Origin: a bacterium
Lineage (GTDB): Bacteria; JAMCPX01
Assembly: GCA_021792615.1 (NCBI GenBank)
Contig: JAJYUJ010000007.1
Location: forward strand, 16,195 to 80,194
DNA: 64,000 nt
Reading direction: 5' to 3'
Shown here piece by piece: positions 44,623 through 54,550 of this stretch. The notes under the pieces are model-generated. The model saw only the letters and a program-made list of their open reading frames with translations, made no database searches and was not told the origin of the DNA. Position numbers and translations under genes: made by a program. Numbering within the stretch: position 1 is the stretch's first letter; each line of letters begins with the position of its first letter.

Positions 44623-45288
44623 ATGAACCGGATGAGGTACCTTGGCTTTTCCAGCCTTGAACCCGCCTTAACGATGGCGATCGATGAAATCCTTTTCAAC
44701 AGGGCCGTGGAAAACAACGGCTCCGCATCCCTGAGGTTTTTTACCTTTAACAAACCATGCATCTCGATCGGCAGGAACCAGCGCACGGAAAACCTGCCTG
44801 CGGGTTTTATCCGGGACAACACGGAGATCGTAAGAAGACCTACCGGGGGCGGTGCCGTGTTCCACGGCAGCGACCTGTGCTACAGCATTGTTATGCCGGA
44901 AGCCTACCTTGGAAAGGCCGGCTCGTTGTTGAAGAGCTATAGTATGATAACCCATGGACTGAAAGACGGATTTAACTTATGCGGTATCGATGTCCAGTAC
45001 GGGAACAGTACCATAGATTCCGAACAACCACTCTGCTTCAACCAGGCTCTTTCTTACGAATTGACCGTGAGCGGTAAAAAACTTGTCGGGAGTGCTCAGA
45101 GAAGGGCAAAGGGCATACTGCTCCAGCAGGGCTCCATAGCATATGATCACAGAGTAACGCAGGACATTCTTATCAAGGCACTGCTTGAAGGATTGAAGTC
45201 CTCCCTGCACTTAGAATACGTCCGCGAGCCGTTGACCGGGGATGAGATAGCGGCATCGAAAGCACACATTCACCTTTTTTCGGTTTAA
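44623..45288 (+). CDS. Octanoyltransferase/lipoate-protein ligase A family protein (LipM-like)
   Basis: Cofactor transferase of the biotin/lipoyl A/B ligase fold. The 221 residues include RRPTGGGAVFHGSDLCYSIV, LCFNQALSYELTVSGKKLVGSAQRR, with the Lys typical of the family and a Cys in the LipM position, and ILLQQGSIAYD. It most likely attaches octanoyl or lipoyl groups to carrier lysines. It follows accC by one base, so it may be coupled to the biotin-carrier operon. A biotin-ligase role is not excluded but the LipM cysteine argues against it. Confidence 0.85.
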   Translation: MNRMRYLGFSSLEPALTMAIDEILFNRAVENNGSASLRFFTFNKPCISIGRNQRTENLPAGFIRDNTEIVRRPTGGGAVFHGSDLCYSIVMPEAYLGKAGSLLKSYSMITHGLKDGFNLCGIDVQYGNSTIDSEQPLCFNQALSYELTVSGKKLVGSAQRRAKGILLQQGSIAYDHRVTQDILIKALLEGLKSSLHLEYVREPLTGDEIAASKAHIHLFSV

Positions 45289-45305
45289 TCCGCTTTTTGT
45301 TTTTC

Positions 45306-46454
45306 TTACGGATAATAGATCCCGCCCGGCACGAATGCCCGGGATGAGCCTGTTATTTTTTTGAAGCTAACCGGTATTTTATTGATCCCGAGATACCCGA
45401 GGTATGCGAAGAGCATGGGTTCTATCGCAGATGAGCTGTAGCCGAGTTCTTCTACGGTCTTTATAGTTACCCCCGGCATCAACCCGGAAAGCTGTTTCAG
45501 TATCGCTCCGTTGCGGGCACCGCCACCGCACACGATAAGATGCTTCATGCGCCCTTTGACAAAACGATCTATATTGTAGGCAACGGCGTGCGCCGTAAAA
45601 GCGGTTAATGTCGCAATGGTATCGAGATCACCCGAAGGCACGGCATTCGCGGCAAAATAGGACATATTGTAATACTCCCGCCCCGTGCTTTTGGGCGGTG
45701 TTTTTTTGACAAATCGATCGCGCATGAGCCGTTCAAGCAATAAAGCATTTATCCCTCCCCTGCTGGCAAACCTTCCGTTTCTGTCAAATGTCTTTCTTCC
45801 CTGTGTGTAGGCTTCGACAGCCATGTCGATCAGCCTGTTCCCGGGGCCAGTATCAAACCCGTAGACTCTGGAAAAATCGTCCTGCAAGGGTATCACGGTT
45901 ATATTGGCGATGCCTCCAATGTTCAGGACAACGGCTGGCGCGTAATTCCTGAACAGTTCGAAGTGGAGAACCGGTGCAAGGGGTGCACCCTGGCCGCCGG
46001 AAGCGACATCCTTTTGTCTGAAATGCGCGACAACCGGAATGCCGGTCGTCTCTGCAACAACAGACGGACTGCCGAGCTGAATCGTTGAACCGCCCGCAAA
46101 CCGCCTGCTGCCGGAGCGTCCCGGTGCGTGCCAGACCGTTTGTCCGTGGGAGCCGATGCAGGCAACAGCAGATCGTTTTATACCCGAGGACTGCATGGCT
46201 TTTGCTACGGCATCGGAAAATGCAATGCCAAGACCGGAATCGAACCGTCCTGCCATATCGAACCATGCCGGAGCTGTGATCGTATTTGCACTATCAACCA
46301 GATTCAAATACAATCGCTTGAGCTGTGCGGGATAAGGATAGGTGCCTGACCACAGAAGGTTAACCGGAGGATGAGAGCGCGCCCTTCCGAACTCCACCAT
46401 CGCGACATCGATTCCATCAGCCGATGTCCCTGTATTGATACCAATGACAATCAT
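45306..46454 (-). CDS. anmK: Anhydro-N-acetylmuramic acid kinase
   Basis: Recycles cell-wall anhydroMurNAc to MurNAc-6-phosphate. The 382 residues carry the family segments IGINTGTSADGIDVAMVEF, CIGSHGQTVWHAP, LGSPSVVAETTGIPVVAHFR, LNIGGIANIT, VYGFDTGPGNRLIDM and LIVCGGGARNG, consistent with the sugar kinase/actin fold. It is convergent with lipM, 17 bp apart. The 247 bp upstream to nadA hold nothing recognised. Confidence 0.94.
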   Translation of the reverse strand: MIVIGINTGTSADGIDVAMVEFGRARSHPPVNLLWSGTYPYPAQLKRLYLNLVDSANTITAPAWFDMAGRFDSGLGIAFSDAVAKAMQSSGIKRSAVACIGSHGQTVWHAPGRSGSRRFAGGSTIQLGSPSVVAETTGIPVVAHFRQKDVASGGQGAPLAPVLHFELFRNYAPAVVLNIGGIANITVIPLQDDFSRVYGFDTGPGNRLIDMAVEAYTQGRKTFDRNGRFASRGGINALLLERLMRDRFVKKTPPKSTGREYYNMSYFAANAVPSGDLDTIATLTAFTAHAVAYNIDRFVKGRMKHLIVCGGGARNGAILKQLSGLMPGVTIKTVEELGYSSSAIEPMLFAYLGYLGINKIPVSFKKITGSSRAFVPGGIYYP

Positions 46455-46701
46455 AAAGCTTCCTTAAAATCCATAGGGAGATACTATCACAAGCAGGCTA
46501 CAAATCAAAACCCGTTCAATCCCGGATCTCGGCAAGGGGGTAAGGGCCGCTCATGGATTAGGTTCGCATCAAAACGCTGCCTGACGAGCAAAGGTGACTG
46601 ACACCTCCCCCTCGATGCCCCTGTTGCAGAACAAGCTTTCGCGTTGGCTTTTCCGGGTTAACTCAATGAGATGCTGATTTGGGAATATAAAATATACGTC
46701 G

Positions 46702-47628
46702 TCACTTGGCTGCAGGAACCGCTCCCACTTCGATCATCCGCTCGAGCGGGAGCCTTGCCTTTTCTATGATTGCCGGCGACAGCGTGATTTCGTATTGTTT
46801 TTTTTCCAGTGCCAGTACAATATCCTCAAGCCTTGTCTTCTTCATATTCGGGCATATAAACCCGTTCGAAGCGAGGATGAATTCCTTTTCAGGGCTGTTC
46901 TTCCTGAGCTGGTACATGATGCCTTCTTCAGTGCCAATGATAAACCGGTGATGCGGGTCTTCCTTCGTATACTTTATGATACCGGATGTAGATGTTACCT
47001 TGTCTGCGAGTTCGACGACATCGGGTCTGCATTCGGGGTGGCATACAAACGGCGCATCAGGATATTTCTCTTTCAGCAGCTTTATCTCTTCGGGGTAAAT
47101 GTGGTGATGGGTCGGGCAATAGCCGTTCCAGATAATCATATCCTTGTCTGAGAATTTTTTAACATAGCTGCCAAGGTTCTTGTCCGGGACAAAGATCACC
47201 TTTTTTGCAGGAACAGCCCTGACGATAGTCACCGCATTCGATGATGTACAACACACGTCCGATAGTGCCTTGACATCCGCATTGGTGTTTACATAGCTCA
47301 CGACATAGGCATCCGGGTACTGGGATCTCAGCCCTTCCAGTTGCTGTGCTGTAATCATATCGGCCATGGTGCAGCCTGCACCTGCATTGGGAAGGAGGAC
47401 CGTCTTGCCGGGCGAGAGTATCTTTGCGCTCTCCGCCATGAACCGCACACCGCAAAATACTATTATATCAGCATCTGTCCTGGATGCCTTCACACTCAAC
47501 TCGTACGAATCGCCGGTAAGGTCTGCGATCTCCTGTATCTCTTCCCTCTGGTAGTTATGAGCAAGGAGTATTGCATTCTTTTCTTTTACCAGCCTGCGTA
47601 TTCGATCCTGAAGTTCTTTTTTCTCCAT
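46702..47628 (-). CDS. nadA: Quinolinate synthase
   Basis: 4Fe-4S enzyme condensing iminoaspartate and DHAP to quinolinate in NAD synthesis. The 308 residues hold the three cluster cysteines in GAGCTMADM, FVCHPECRPD and NGFICPNMKKT, plus AHNYQREEIQEIADLTGDSYELS and VSYVNTNADVKALSD. Type-II NadA length. No nadB or nadC is adjacent. Confidence 0.97.
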   Translation of the reverse strand: MEKKELQDRIRRLVKEKNAILLAHNYQREEIQEIADLTGDSYELSVKASRTDADIIVFCGVRFMAESAKILSPGKTVLLPNAGAGCTMADMITAQQLEGLRSQYPDAYVVSYVNTNADVKALSDVCCTSSNAVTIVRAVPAKKVIFVPDKNLGSYVKKFSDKDMIIWNGYCPTHHHIYPEEIKLLKEKYPDAPFVCHPECRPDVVELADKVTSTSGIIKYTKEDPHHRFIIGTEEGIMYQLRKNSPEKEFILASNGFICPNMKKTRLEDIVLALEKKQYEITLSPAIIEKARLPLERMIEVGAVPAAK

Positions 47629-47679
47629 CGTAGAACTATGTTAATCACACAAACATAAAATTACAACCATACGCCCGCG

Positions 47680-49014
47680 TTATATCTTCACAAGCTTCCA
47701 CTTGCCCCTCTTGAGCCCTATCAGCATCAACATGCTCAGTAAGAACACGTAGGTGTCCGCAGACAGCCATAGACCTACAATATTCAGACCTGCGACGACA
47801 CCGAGTACATAGGAGAGGGGTACGAACAGCAGCCAGTGCAAAGAGACGTCTACAACCATGACATACTTCGTGTACCCGGCTCCGAATAATGACTGACTGG
47901 CAATAATGCCGACAGCTTCGAAAACCATTGCAAGGCTGAATATGATCAAAGCCTTTGAACCTTCTACGATAACAGCGTTGGTATCCGTAAACAACCCGAT
48001 GACTTGCTGGGGAAAAGCTATAAACACCAGCGCCAGAAAAGCGATGATAACCGTACCGAGTTTTATCGAACTAAAAGCGTATTTCTCCGCCTGATCCGGG
48101 TTACCTGCACCGAGACTCTGTCCCACCATAGTTGCCGCAGCCGTACCAAACCCGAGCAAGGGCAAAAATGTCAGGGAAGCGAGCTGTGTCATTATCGTTG
48201 TGGCAGCCTGCGTTACGACATTGATCTTGCCGGATATGACGATGAACGCCTCAAACCCCAATGTCGTAAGCACTGCTGCAATAGCCGCTGGGTAGCTGAT
48301 CTTGACGACCTCTCCGACGAGCCTGAAATTAATCTTACAGACTTTGTATATATTGAACGCCCGGAACCTGCGTGAAAAACTGTAAAGAATGATGGCCGCA
48401 GCGCCTACAAACGAACTTGCGGTTGCGGATATGCCGGCACCCTCGACTCCGAGTCTTGGAAAGCCCAGATGTCCGAGGATCAAGCCGTAGGAAAGGACCA
48501 CATTGACGATATTCATGATGATCTCCACATACATGAATACCCACGTCTTTCCCAATGCATCGAAAAACGCCTTATACACGATGATGATCAGGAACGGAAG
48601 CAGCCCTATAAACCTGAACCGGATAAACTTTGCACCTTCTACTGCAACAACCTGATTGTGGGTAAGCAGCGCAAACAACGGCTTTGCTATGACATAACCG
48701 ATTATGCCCATCGCTGTTCCGAGCACAATAGCCATAACAATACCTACGAAGAGTACCTCGCCCGCCTTCTCATATTCCTTTTCGCCGAACCTGCGCGTAA
48801 CGAGGCTGAGAATACCGACCGATATTGCATTCAGTGCGCCGCCAAAGACCCAGAGTGTTATGATGCCGACCCCGAGTGCCGCAAGAGCTGTCTTTGCATC
48901 CACACCAAGCCTGCCGACCATTGCTACATCGAACAGGTTGATGAACGTCTGGGTAAGCATGCCGATCATGACAGGGACTGCAAGTCTTGCCACCGTCGTA
49001 TAAATATTTTTCAC
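47680..49014 (-). CDS. MATE family efflux transporter
   Basis: Inner-membrane Na+ or H+ driven multidrug exporter with about 12 helices. The 444 residues contain two related halves (IGMLTQTFINLFDVAMVGRLG; LTFLPLLGFGTAAATMVGQSLGAGN), the second motif being MATE-typical. The start is a GTG overlapping the stop of the upstream barrel gene (GTGA). Substrate cannot be predicted. Confidence 0.93.
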   Translation of the reverse strand: MKNIYTTVARLAVPVMIGMLTQTFINLFDVAMVGRLGVDAKTALAALGVGIITLWVFGGALNAISVGILSLVTRRFGEKEYEKAGEVLFVGIVMAIVLGTAMGIIGYVIAKPLFALLTHNQVVAVEGAKFIRFRFIGLLPFLIIIVYKAFFDALGKTWVFMYVEIIMNIVNVVLSYGLILGHLGFPRLGVEGAGISATASSFVGAAAIILYSFSRRFRAFNIYKVCKINFRLVGEVVKISYPAAIAAVLTTLGFEAFIVISGKINVVTQAATTIMTQLASLTFLPLLGFGTAAATMVGQSLGAGNPDQAEKYAFSSIKLGTVIIAFLALVFIAFPQQVIGLFTDTNAVIVEGSKALIIFSLAMVFEAVGIIASQSLFGAGYTKYVMVVDVSLHWLLFVPLSYVLGVVAGLNIVGLWLSADTYVFLLSMLMLIGLKRGKWKLVKI

Positions 49015-51854
49015 GGAATAGTTTCTCCCACGAGGAAATAAAATGATGATGCTGGATATATGTTGTAGGCATAAGCATACCCTATTGTAAACCGAAAAGG
49101 AAAAAGATAGCCGATGTAGGTGTCGAGGTTCAATTCTATGCCGGCCGAGGTGAGTGACTTCTCTGTGTTACCTGCACTATCGATAAACGGGAACAGGGAT
49201 ATCTTGTCGAGATAAAACGGCAGGGTGCTGATGCCCCTGTCTATGATGCCGACCGGATACCGGTACTCAAGGGTTACGGCGTACGCCTTTGTACCGGTCA
49301 GTGTACCTGATGGATAGCCCCTGACCGGAACACTGGAATAATCGGGGACCGTATAAAACGGCTGGATGCCTCCGACCGAAAACAGGGAATTGTTTTTCGA
49401 AGCACCCGCGGTAATTCCGAATATGCCTTTTAGATAGATAACGTGGTTTGTGCCGAACCCGGGAAGGTACCCTTTGATTGTCGAGTAGGATCTGGACAGG
49501 TCCCGGTCGCTGCCGAGGGCTGCAAGATCCCGTTCAAAGTATGTATTGAAAGAGAGGCCGTCTTCATCGCTGATCGAGGTATCGAAAACCGATGTCGTAT
49601 CGAGGGAGTAGCTTGCCGTAAGCCCGCTGAGTACGCCGGTAAAGGGTGGATTTGTAACATACGAGGGAAGCTGTGTAAGCGATTCCGTATAGCTATAATT
49701 ATATCCGGCACCCACCGCCTGTCTATATCGCACGTGATTTATAGGATAGGTTATATTCAGGGCTATATCGCTGTCCTGCTGCAGGTATGAATGACTGGTA
49801 CCTGAAGCCGGGTCCGTGTATGTTGCCGCAATAGAGGGCATAATCGATCCGGCAATGCCGATGTCCGGTGTGTACGATGTATTGTCATAGGTTGCTGAAA
49901 ACCCCGGTCTCCACTGCGCATGAGGGTATGCGGTATATCCTGCCTGAACCGTATAATTGTTATGATCGAGGAGATCGGAGCCCGCGGTGTAGGCACCCAG
50001 AGAATAGGCATCGCTTGCCAATGAAATTGCCGGGAGCCACCATGTCGGGACCAGTGTGGCAAACGGGGAATAACGAGTTTCTTTTACGTCAATGTGCTTA
50101 TACGGGTTAGCCTCTTCGACCGTGAATTCCTTCGGTGGATTAACTTGTCTGAACGCAGCCGGAGAGAACGGCATGGTATATATATCGAAGCCCTTGCCGT
50201 CATATTCGGTCACGGCTATCGTTTTATTGTCCGGCGACACCTGGGCCTCATACGCTCCGCCTATAACATTGCTAACTTGATACAGAGACTGTCCGGTTAT
50301 TGAATACGCATACAGGTTCGCAATACCGGTCATGTCTGAAGAAAAAAGTACGTACCGGTCGTCTCTGGACCAAGATGGGAATAAATTCAGGTGATCTCCG
50401 GATATGACCGTCGTAAAATCCCGGCCGTCGCTCCCGAGAATTTTTATCGTTGATTCTCCGTTGTTGTTTTTTTCGGTGACCGCGATATGACTGCCGTCCC
50501 ATGACCACCGGGGATCCAGAAACTGCCCGTTCATTTTCATGCTTGCAATGGTCTCTATAAAGCCGGGGTCTGTCAGATAATATACCATCAAATCTGATGT
50601 AGTCGCTGTGTTCGATACGAAAACGATTTTAGTACAGTCCGGCGACACATCCGCACCGTGTGCGCGTACGCCGGATGTAAGCTTTTTTACGCTGCCGGTT
50701 TTGGTGTCGAGCTCATAGAGATCGTTGTAGAGATAAAAATTGTGATAAAATTCATTCTGGGAAAAGAAAAAGTTGTCTTTGCACAGAGAGCCCGAGAATC
50801 CGCTGTCCCTCCGGACAACCCATTTTCTTTTACCATCTGCCAATCCCGTATAAAAAATGCCCATCTGGCTTTCACCGTTGTACGAGGTATAGTATATACC
50901 GCTGCCTCCGGCATCCCAAACAGGGCCTCTCGTATCGGCGCCGCTGTACGTTATCTGTTTCGAGCTTGTTCTCCAGGAAAACATCAGGGAAACGACCGAG
51001 AGGAGCGCCTGTTTTCTGACGCTGTTCTGCCAATCCCTCCACAGGGAGGTAAAGCTTCGCCCGTCAAATGCAACCCGGGCGTCCCTGTTCAGCAACAGCG
51101 GAAGGTAGGTATATTCTTTGGAATAATCAGCGACTGACCTGGCCGAATATTTGTTTGCTATATACTGCATGAATTTGCCGCCGTATACATAGGGATATTC
51201 ACCGAACGGCCACTTACTCGGCATCCCGTCGCCTGCGTCTATAGGCGGCAGATCGTTATGAAGTGCCTGCATCCTTAAGATCGCATTGTAATAGCTTCCG
51301 TTGTCCCTGCCGGCGGATGTCAGCGCTGACTCATTGTAAACGGCATAACCTTCAATGATCCAGTCCGGCTCTATCTGGTTTACAAACAAAACCCTGCCGA
51401 AAATATCATTCAAAAAACCGAAAAATCCTCTCGTCTGATCCAGATGCAGGATGTGTGTATACTCATGGGTAAAGATCATCTTGAGCCAGTCATCATAGTT
51501 GACAATACTTGAATAGGCATCCGGAGGGATTGCAAAAACAACGATGTGATCGTAATAATAGGGCGTGGTTTCGGCATTCGCTGCATCCGTTGCATTGGAA
51601 ATGAGCAGATATGTTTTTCTTGCCGGAGTCCATCCCATACGCATGGTCATACGCGGATAGTAATATTCGGCCATGTCGATCAGCTTATGCGCAAGCCTGC
51701 TGTCGTGCGCGGGAAATGTAATCGAAAAATGTTCTGATTCTATGGTGCGCCAGACCTCACCCGGGGGCGCATTCCTGAAATCCTGAGTCATACCCGCGAT
51801 TGACGTGAGCAGCACGATAAAAAGAGTTCCTAATAAAATAACTGTTGGTCTCAT
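49011..51854 (-). CDS. Metallopeptidase-like / beta-propeller / outer-membrane barrel fusion protein
   Basis: The 947 residues begin with a signal peptide (MRPTVILLGTLFIVLLTS, then IAGMTQ). An N-terminal region carries HEYTHILHL (HExxH zinc motif near residue 130), like MA-clan peptidases. A middle block repeats TolB/PD40-type propeller blades (VSPDCTKIVFVSNT, PRWSWDGSHIAVTE, PSWSRDDRYVLFSS, VSPDNKTIAVTE). The last third is a surface-antigen-type beta-barrel (VRGYPSGTLTGTKAYAVTLEYRY) with a C-terminal strand region. Expected in the outer membrane; role unknown. The start is the ATG beginning a signal peptide; an in-frame extension of 42 codons is not used. Confidence 0.82.
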   Translation of the reverse strand: MRPTVILLGTLFIVLLTSIAGMTQDFRNAPPGEVWRTIESEHFSITFPAHDSRLAHKLIDMAEYYYPRMTMRMGWTPARKTYLLISNATDAANAETTPYYYDHIVVFAIPPDAYSSIVNYDDWLKMIFTHEYTHILHLDQTRGFFGFLNDIFGRVLFVNQIEPDWIIEGYAVYNESALTSAGRDNGSYYNAILRMQALHNDLPPIDAGDGMPSKWPFGEYPYVYGGKFMQYIANKYSARSVADYSKEYTYLPLLLNRDARVAFDGRSFTSLWRDWQNSVRKQALLSVVSLMFSWRTSSKQITYSGADTRGPVWDAGGSGIYYTSYNGESQMGIFYTGLADGKRKWVVRRDSGFSGSLCKDNFFFSQNEFYHNFYLYNDLYELDTKTGSVKKLTSGVRAHGADVSPDCTKIVFVSNTATTSDLMVYYLTDPGFIETIASMKMNGQFLDPRWSWDGSHIAVTEKNNNGESTIKILGSDGRDFTTVISGDHLNLFPSWSRDDRYVLFSSDMTGIANLYAYSITGQSLYQVSNVIGGAYEAQVSPDNKTIAVTEYDGKGFDIYTMPFSPAAFRQVNPPKEFTVEEANPYKHIDVKETRYSPFATLVPTWWLPAISLASDAYSLGAYTAGSDLLDHNNYTVQAGYTAYPHAQWRPGFSATYDNTSYTPDIGIAGSIMPSIAATYTDPASGTSHSYLQQDSDIALNITYPINHVRYRQAVGAGYNYSYTESLTQLPSYVTNPPFTGVLSGLTASYSLDTTSVFDTSISDEDGLSFNTYFERDLAALGSDRDLSRSYSTIKGYLPGFGTNHVIYLKGIFGITAGASKNNSLFSVGGIQPFYTVPDYSSVPVRGYPSGTLTGTKAYAVTLEYRYPVGIIDRGISTLPFYLDKISLFPFIDSAGNTEKSLTSAGIELNLDTYIGYLFPFRFTIGYAYAYNIYPASSFYFLVGETIP

Positions 51855-51959
51855 AGTTATAGTCCATTGCACAAAGGACCCGGACTGACAATGATAACGA
51901 TCACATTTTAAGCGGGTGCTATTCAGGAGTAGACTACCGCCGCCGCAGGCGGCTTCAGA

Positions 51960-52060
51960 GGAATGAGCCCTCAATGTCATCCCGAGCCTGACTTGGAATC
52001 CAGAGAAAATCGTAAAAACTCCGGGCTCCTGCTTTCGCGGGAATCCATATTTTCTTCGGA
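51960..52060. repeat. Degenerate REP-like intergenic segment
   Basis: GTCATCCCGAGCCTGACTT, GGAATCCAG and CTTTCGCGGGAATCC resemble the common intergenic 'cgcgggaatcc' repeats. It sits in the 242-bp gap between the barrel gene and the DUF1015 gene. Based on pattern familiarity only. Confidence 0.3.
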
Positions 52061-52096
52061 CGCTGCTCTTACAAATTCATTTTTTGGTTCAACCAA

Positions 52097-53377
52097 TCAC
52101 GGGTTGAACATGTGGAATACAAGTCCGGACAATAGCTTCGGATAGAAAAAGGTTGTTTTCTGGGGCATGTTCAGCCCTTTCAATGCAACGGCCTTTACAT
52201 CCTTTGCAGACGGAGCATTCAAAACAAATGCAACATCCCCCGGCTTCATAGAGGTCAGAGCGGTATCCAGCTCATGAAAATAAGACAACCTGCCCCCGGT
52301 TGAGAAGGTGCTTTCCGGGATATTGAGAATACCTTCGAGTATTTCTTTATTGAGGATAAACACGTCGAGGGATTTTAACGCCTCAGGCGTTGGATCGTTC
52401 TTCAGACTGTTCTGCCGGTAATTGTAGAGTATATAAAGATTATCCGTGCCATAGAACCGGACACCGCACGCCTTGCCGGCTCTCTCTATTTCTTTTTCCC
52501 AGTCGTGTATGGCCGTTTTGTCCATTGTACTGCCGAACAATTTGACGTCAAAAACCGGCTTGAGCTTTTTGATAAACTCTTCTTCCGTATAGGGAACTTC
52601 ATGCACTATCCTGTGGGTCGGGAGTATGACAAGTCCCTGATCGCTTATATTGGTAAAATATGCGAGCACATAATTATAGCTTGCCTGCTCATTTTTACCG
52701 TGTTGTGAAAACATGTAATCCCTGTACCGTATCGCCGTCTCGTACCGGTGGTGTCCGTCGGCAATATATACCCGCTGATCCGAGAGTAATTTTTGCACCG
52801 TGTTTATAATCTTTTCATCCGTGATTCTATAGAAAAAATGCTCTTCATCTCCTTCTTTGATGTGAGCAATCAGCGTATGGATTGCGGGACTTATCGTAAT
52901 ACATTCGACGCACCGTTTCTCATCATCGTACAGCACAAAGATCGGCGACATGTTGCCTTCACACGCCTTCATCAGCTCGAACCGGTCTTCTTTTGGTTTC
53001 GCAAGTGTTTTCTCGTGTGTATAAATATCGCTTTCCAGTCTCATCAGGGTCACAAACCCATGCCGCTCATAGGCCTTACCGTGGATAGTGAATTTCTGCA
53101 CATACAGATAAATAGAAGGGGCGCTGTCCCTGATCAGTACGTTGGACTGCGTCCATTCGTCTATAAACTTCCGGGCACGCGTATACCGGTTGTTTTTTTC
53201 GTTGTCGTCGTCGTGTTGTTTGCCGAGTATGAGCCTTATGGTGTTGTACGGGTGTTTTTTATACAGCATCTCCTGCTGCGCCTCGTTGATAACATCATAC
53301 GGCGGGGCTACTACCACGGATGGATCAACAAGCTTACTGTTATACCGTGTTCCTTTAAATGGTTTTATTTCTGTCAT
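52097..53377 (-). CDS. DUF1015 family protein (SerK-like)
   Basis: A 426-residue soluble protein of the DUF1015 family, some members of which act as serine kinases. It starts with the family-typical IKPFKGTRYN, VVAPPYDVINEAQQ, SIYLYVQKFT, KPKEDRFELMKA and YIADGHHRYETAIRYRDYM. The activity of this copy is not known. AAAGG precedes the start, which overlaps yrdC by 23 bp, so it belongs to a purE-yrdC-DUF1015 unit. Confidence 0.88.
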   Translation of the reverse strand: MTEIKPFKGTRYNSKLVDPSVVVAPPYDVINEAQQEMLYKKHPYNTIRLILGKQHDDDNEKNNRYTRARKFIDEWTQSNVLIRDSAPSIYLYVQKFTIHGKAYERHGFVTLMRLESDIYTHEKTLAKPKEDRFELMKACEGNMSPIFVLYDDEKRCVECITISPAIHTLIAHIKEGDEEHFFYRITDEKIINTVQKLLSDQRVYIADGHHRYETAIRYRDYMFSQHGKNEQASYNYVLAYFTNISDQGLVILPTHRIVHEVPYTEEEFIKKLKPVFDVKLFGSTMDKTAIHDWEKEIERAGKACGVRFYGTDNLYILYNYRQNSLKNDPTPEALKSLDVFILNKEILEGILNIPESTFSTGGRLSYFHELDTALTSMKPGDVAFVLNAPSAKDVKAVALKGLNMPQKTTFFYPKLLSGLVFHMFNP

Positions 53378-53996
53378 ATAACAACCTTTCTATAGAAGTT
53401 TTGTTTACTGCTCCTTCCCTTATATACACAATTCCCTTTTCCGCAACATCAATTACCGTAGAAGGAATACTGTTTATTCTACCCCCGTCAATTATAAGGT
53501 CAACCTTATCGGTAATAAATGTCGGTATGTCCTTTATAGCTGCTGCCGGCGCTTCGTTCGAGATGTTCGCACTTGTAGAGACAAGGGGATGCCCATAGAC
53601 CTGAAAGATGGATGCTACGAGAGGATGCGGAGACTGCCGCACGCCGATTCTGCCCGTACCGCCGGTCAATAGACTGCTGATACCCGGCTTTGCCTTGAAT
53701 ATCATGGTAAGGGGGCCGGGCCAGAATGCCATCATGAGCCGCCGGGCAAGTGGTGTAATTCCAACGGCAAGTTCATCCAGCATGCTCATATCCTTGATCA
53801 GGAGTATGAGAGGTTTGTTCTGCGGACGCTGCTTTATCTCAAAGACCCTGCCTACCGCGGTCTCATTGAATGCATCGCATCCTATGCCGTAAATTGTTTC
53901 CGTGGGATAAATGAAGAGCTTCCCCGATCCAAGATAATCGGTTATAAGCCGGCGTTCGTCGTTATCCTTAAATGTTCCGTTGAATCTGATAAGCAA
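53355..53996 (-). CDS. L-threonylcarbamoyladenylate synthase (Sua5/YciO/YrdC)
   Basis: Makes threonylcarbamoyl-AMP for the t6A tRNA modification. The 213 residues contain IYPTETIYGIGCDAFN, EIKQRPQNKPLILLI, WPGPLTMIFKA, IGVRQSPHPLVASI and PLVSTSANISNEA. Length corresponds to the YrdC/YciO size, without the Sua5 C-terminal domain. The only candidate start is a TTG two bases after the purE stop. No tsaB, tsaD or tsaE is adjacent. Confidence 0.93.
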   Translation of the reverse strand: MLIRFNGTFKDNDERRLITDYLGSGKLFIYPTETIYGIGCDAFNETAVGRVFEIKQRPQNKPLILLIKDMSMLDELAVGITPLARRLMMAFWPGPLTMIFKAKPGISSLLTGGTGRIGVRQSPHPLVASIFQVYGHPLVSTSANISNEAPAAAIKDIPTFITDKVDLIIDGGRINSIPSTVIDVAEKGIVYIREGAVNKTSIERLLYDRNKTI

Positions 53997-53998
53997 GG

Positions 53999-54478
53999 TT
54001 ATTTTTTATCTGAAACACTCTTGGAAAAAGTCTTCCTGTAATCGATGATTTTTTTATGCAGGGAATCATCCTGTAAAGCAAGGATCTCTATGGCAAGCAG
54101 GGCTGCATTCTTTGCCCCCGCTTCTCCGATGGCAACGGTTGCGACGGGGATCCCCCCGGGCATCTGTACGGTTGATAACAGGGCATCCATGCCGGACAGG
54201 TAGGATGACGGCAGGGGCACGCCTATGACCGGCAGGAGGGTTTCGGATGCGATCACCCCTGCAAGGTGGGCTGCACCTCCTGCCCCAGCTATGATGACGC
54301 GATATCCGTTTTCCTTTGCCTTCACCGCAAGGTCTCTCGTTTTATCGGGCGTCCTGTGGGCCGAAGAGACAACCATGTCATATCCGACAGAGAAACTTTC
54401 CAGCACCTTTGCACTCTCCGACATAAATTTCTCATCGGAACTACTCCCCATGACAATCAATACTTTTTTTGTATCCAT
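53999..54478 (-). CDS. purE: N5-carboxyaminoimidazole ribonucleotide mutase PurE
   Basis: Purine biosynthesis mutase (class I PurE) in the cytoplasm. About 159 residues with VLIVMGSSSDEKFM, VVSSAHRTPDKTRDLA, IIAGAGGAAHLAGVIASET, PVIGVPLPSSYLSGMDALLS and VPVATVAIGEAGAKNAALLA-type GIPVATVAIGEAGAKNA. The ATG of MDTKKVLIVMG is favoured; an earlier in-frame ATG (54505) is possible. purK is absent here. Confidence 0.95.
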   Translation of the reverse strand: MDTKKVLIVMGSSSDEKFMSESAKVLESFSVGYDMVVSSAHRTPDKTRDLAVKAKENGYRVIIAGAGGAAHLAGVIASETLLPVIGVPLPSSYLSGMDALLSTVQMPGGIPVATVAIGEAGAKNAALLAIEILALQDDSLHKKIIDYRKTFSKSVSDKK

Positions 54479-54550
54479 ATTTTTTTTTAAACATACGTAC
54501 GGCATTTAATCAACTAAATGCTGCGGCATGCCCTCTGTGAATCAGGAGGG

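Noticed and set aside
46455..46701. tRNA or small RNA in the anmK-nadA gap
   Set aside because: No cloverleaf, hairpin followed by T run or conserved motif could be identified.
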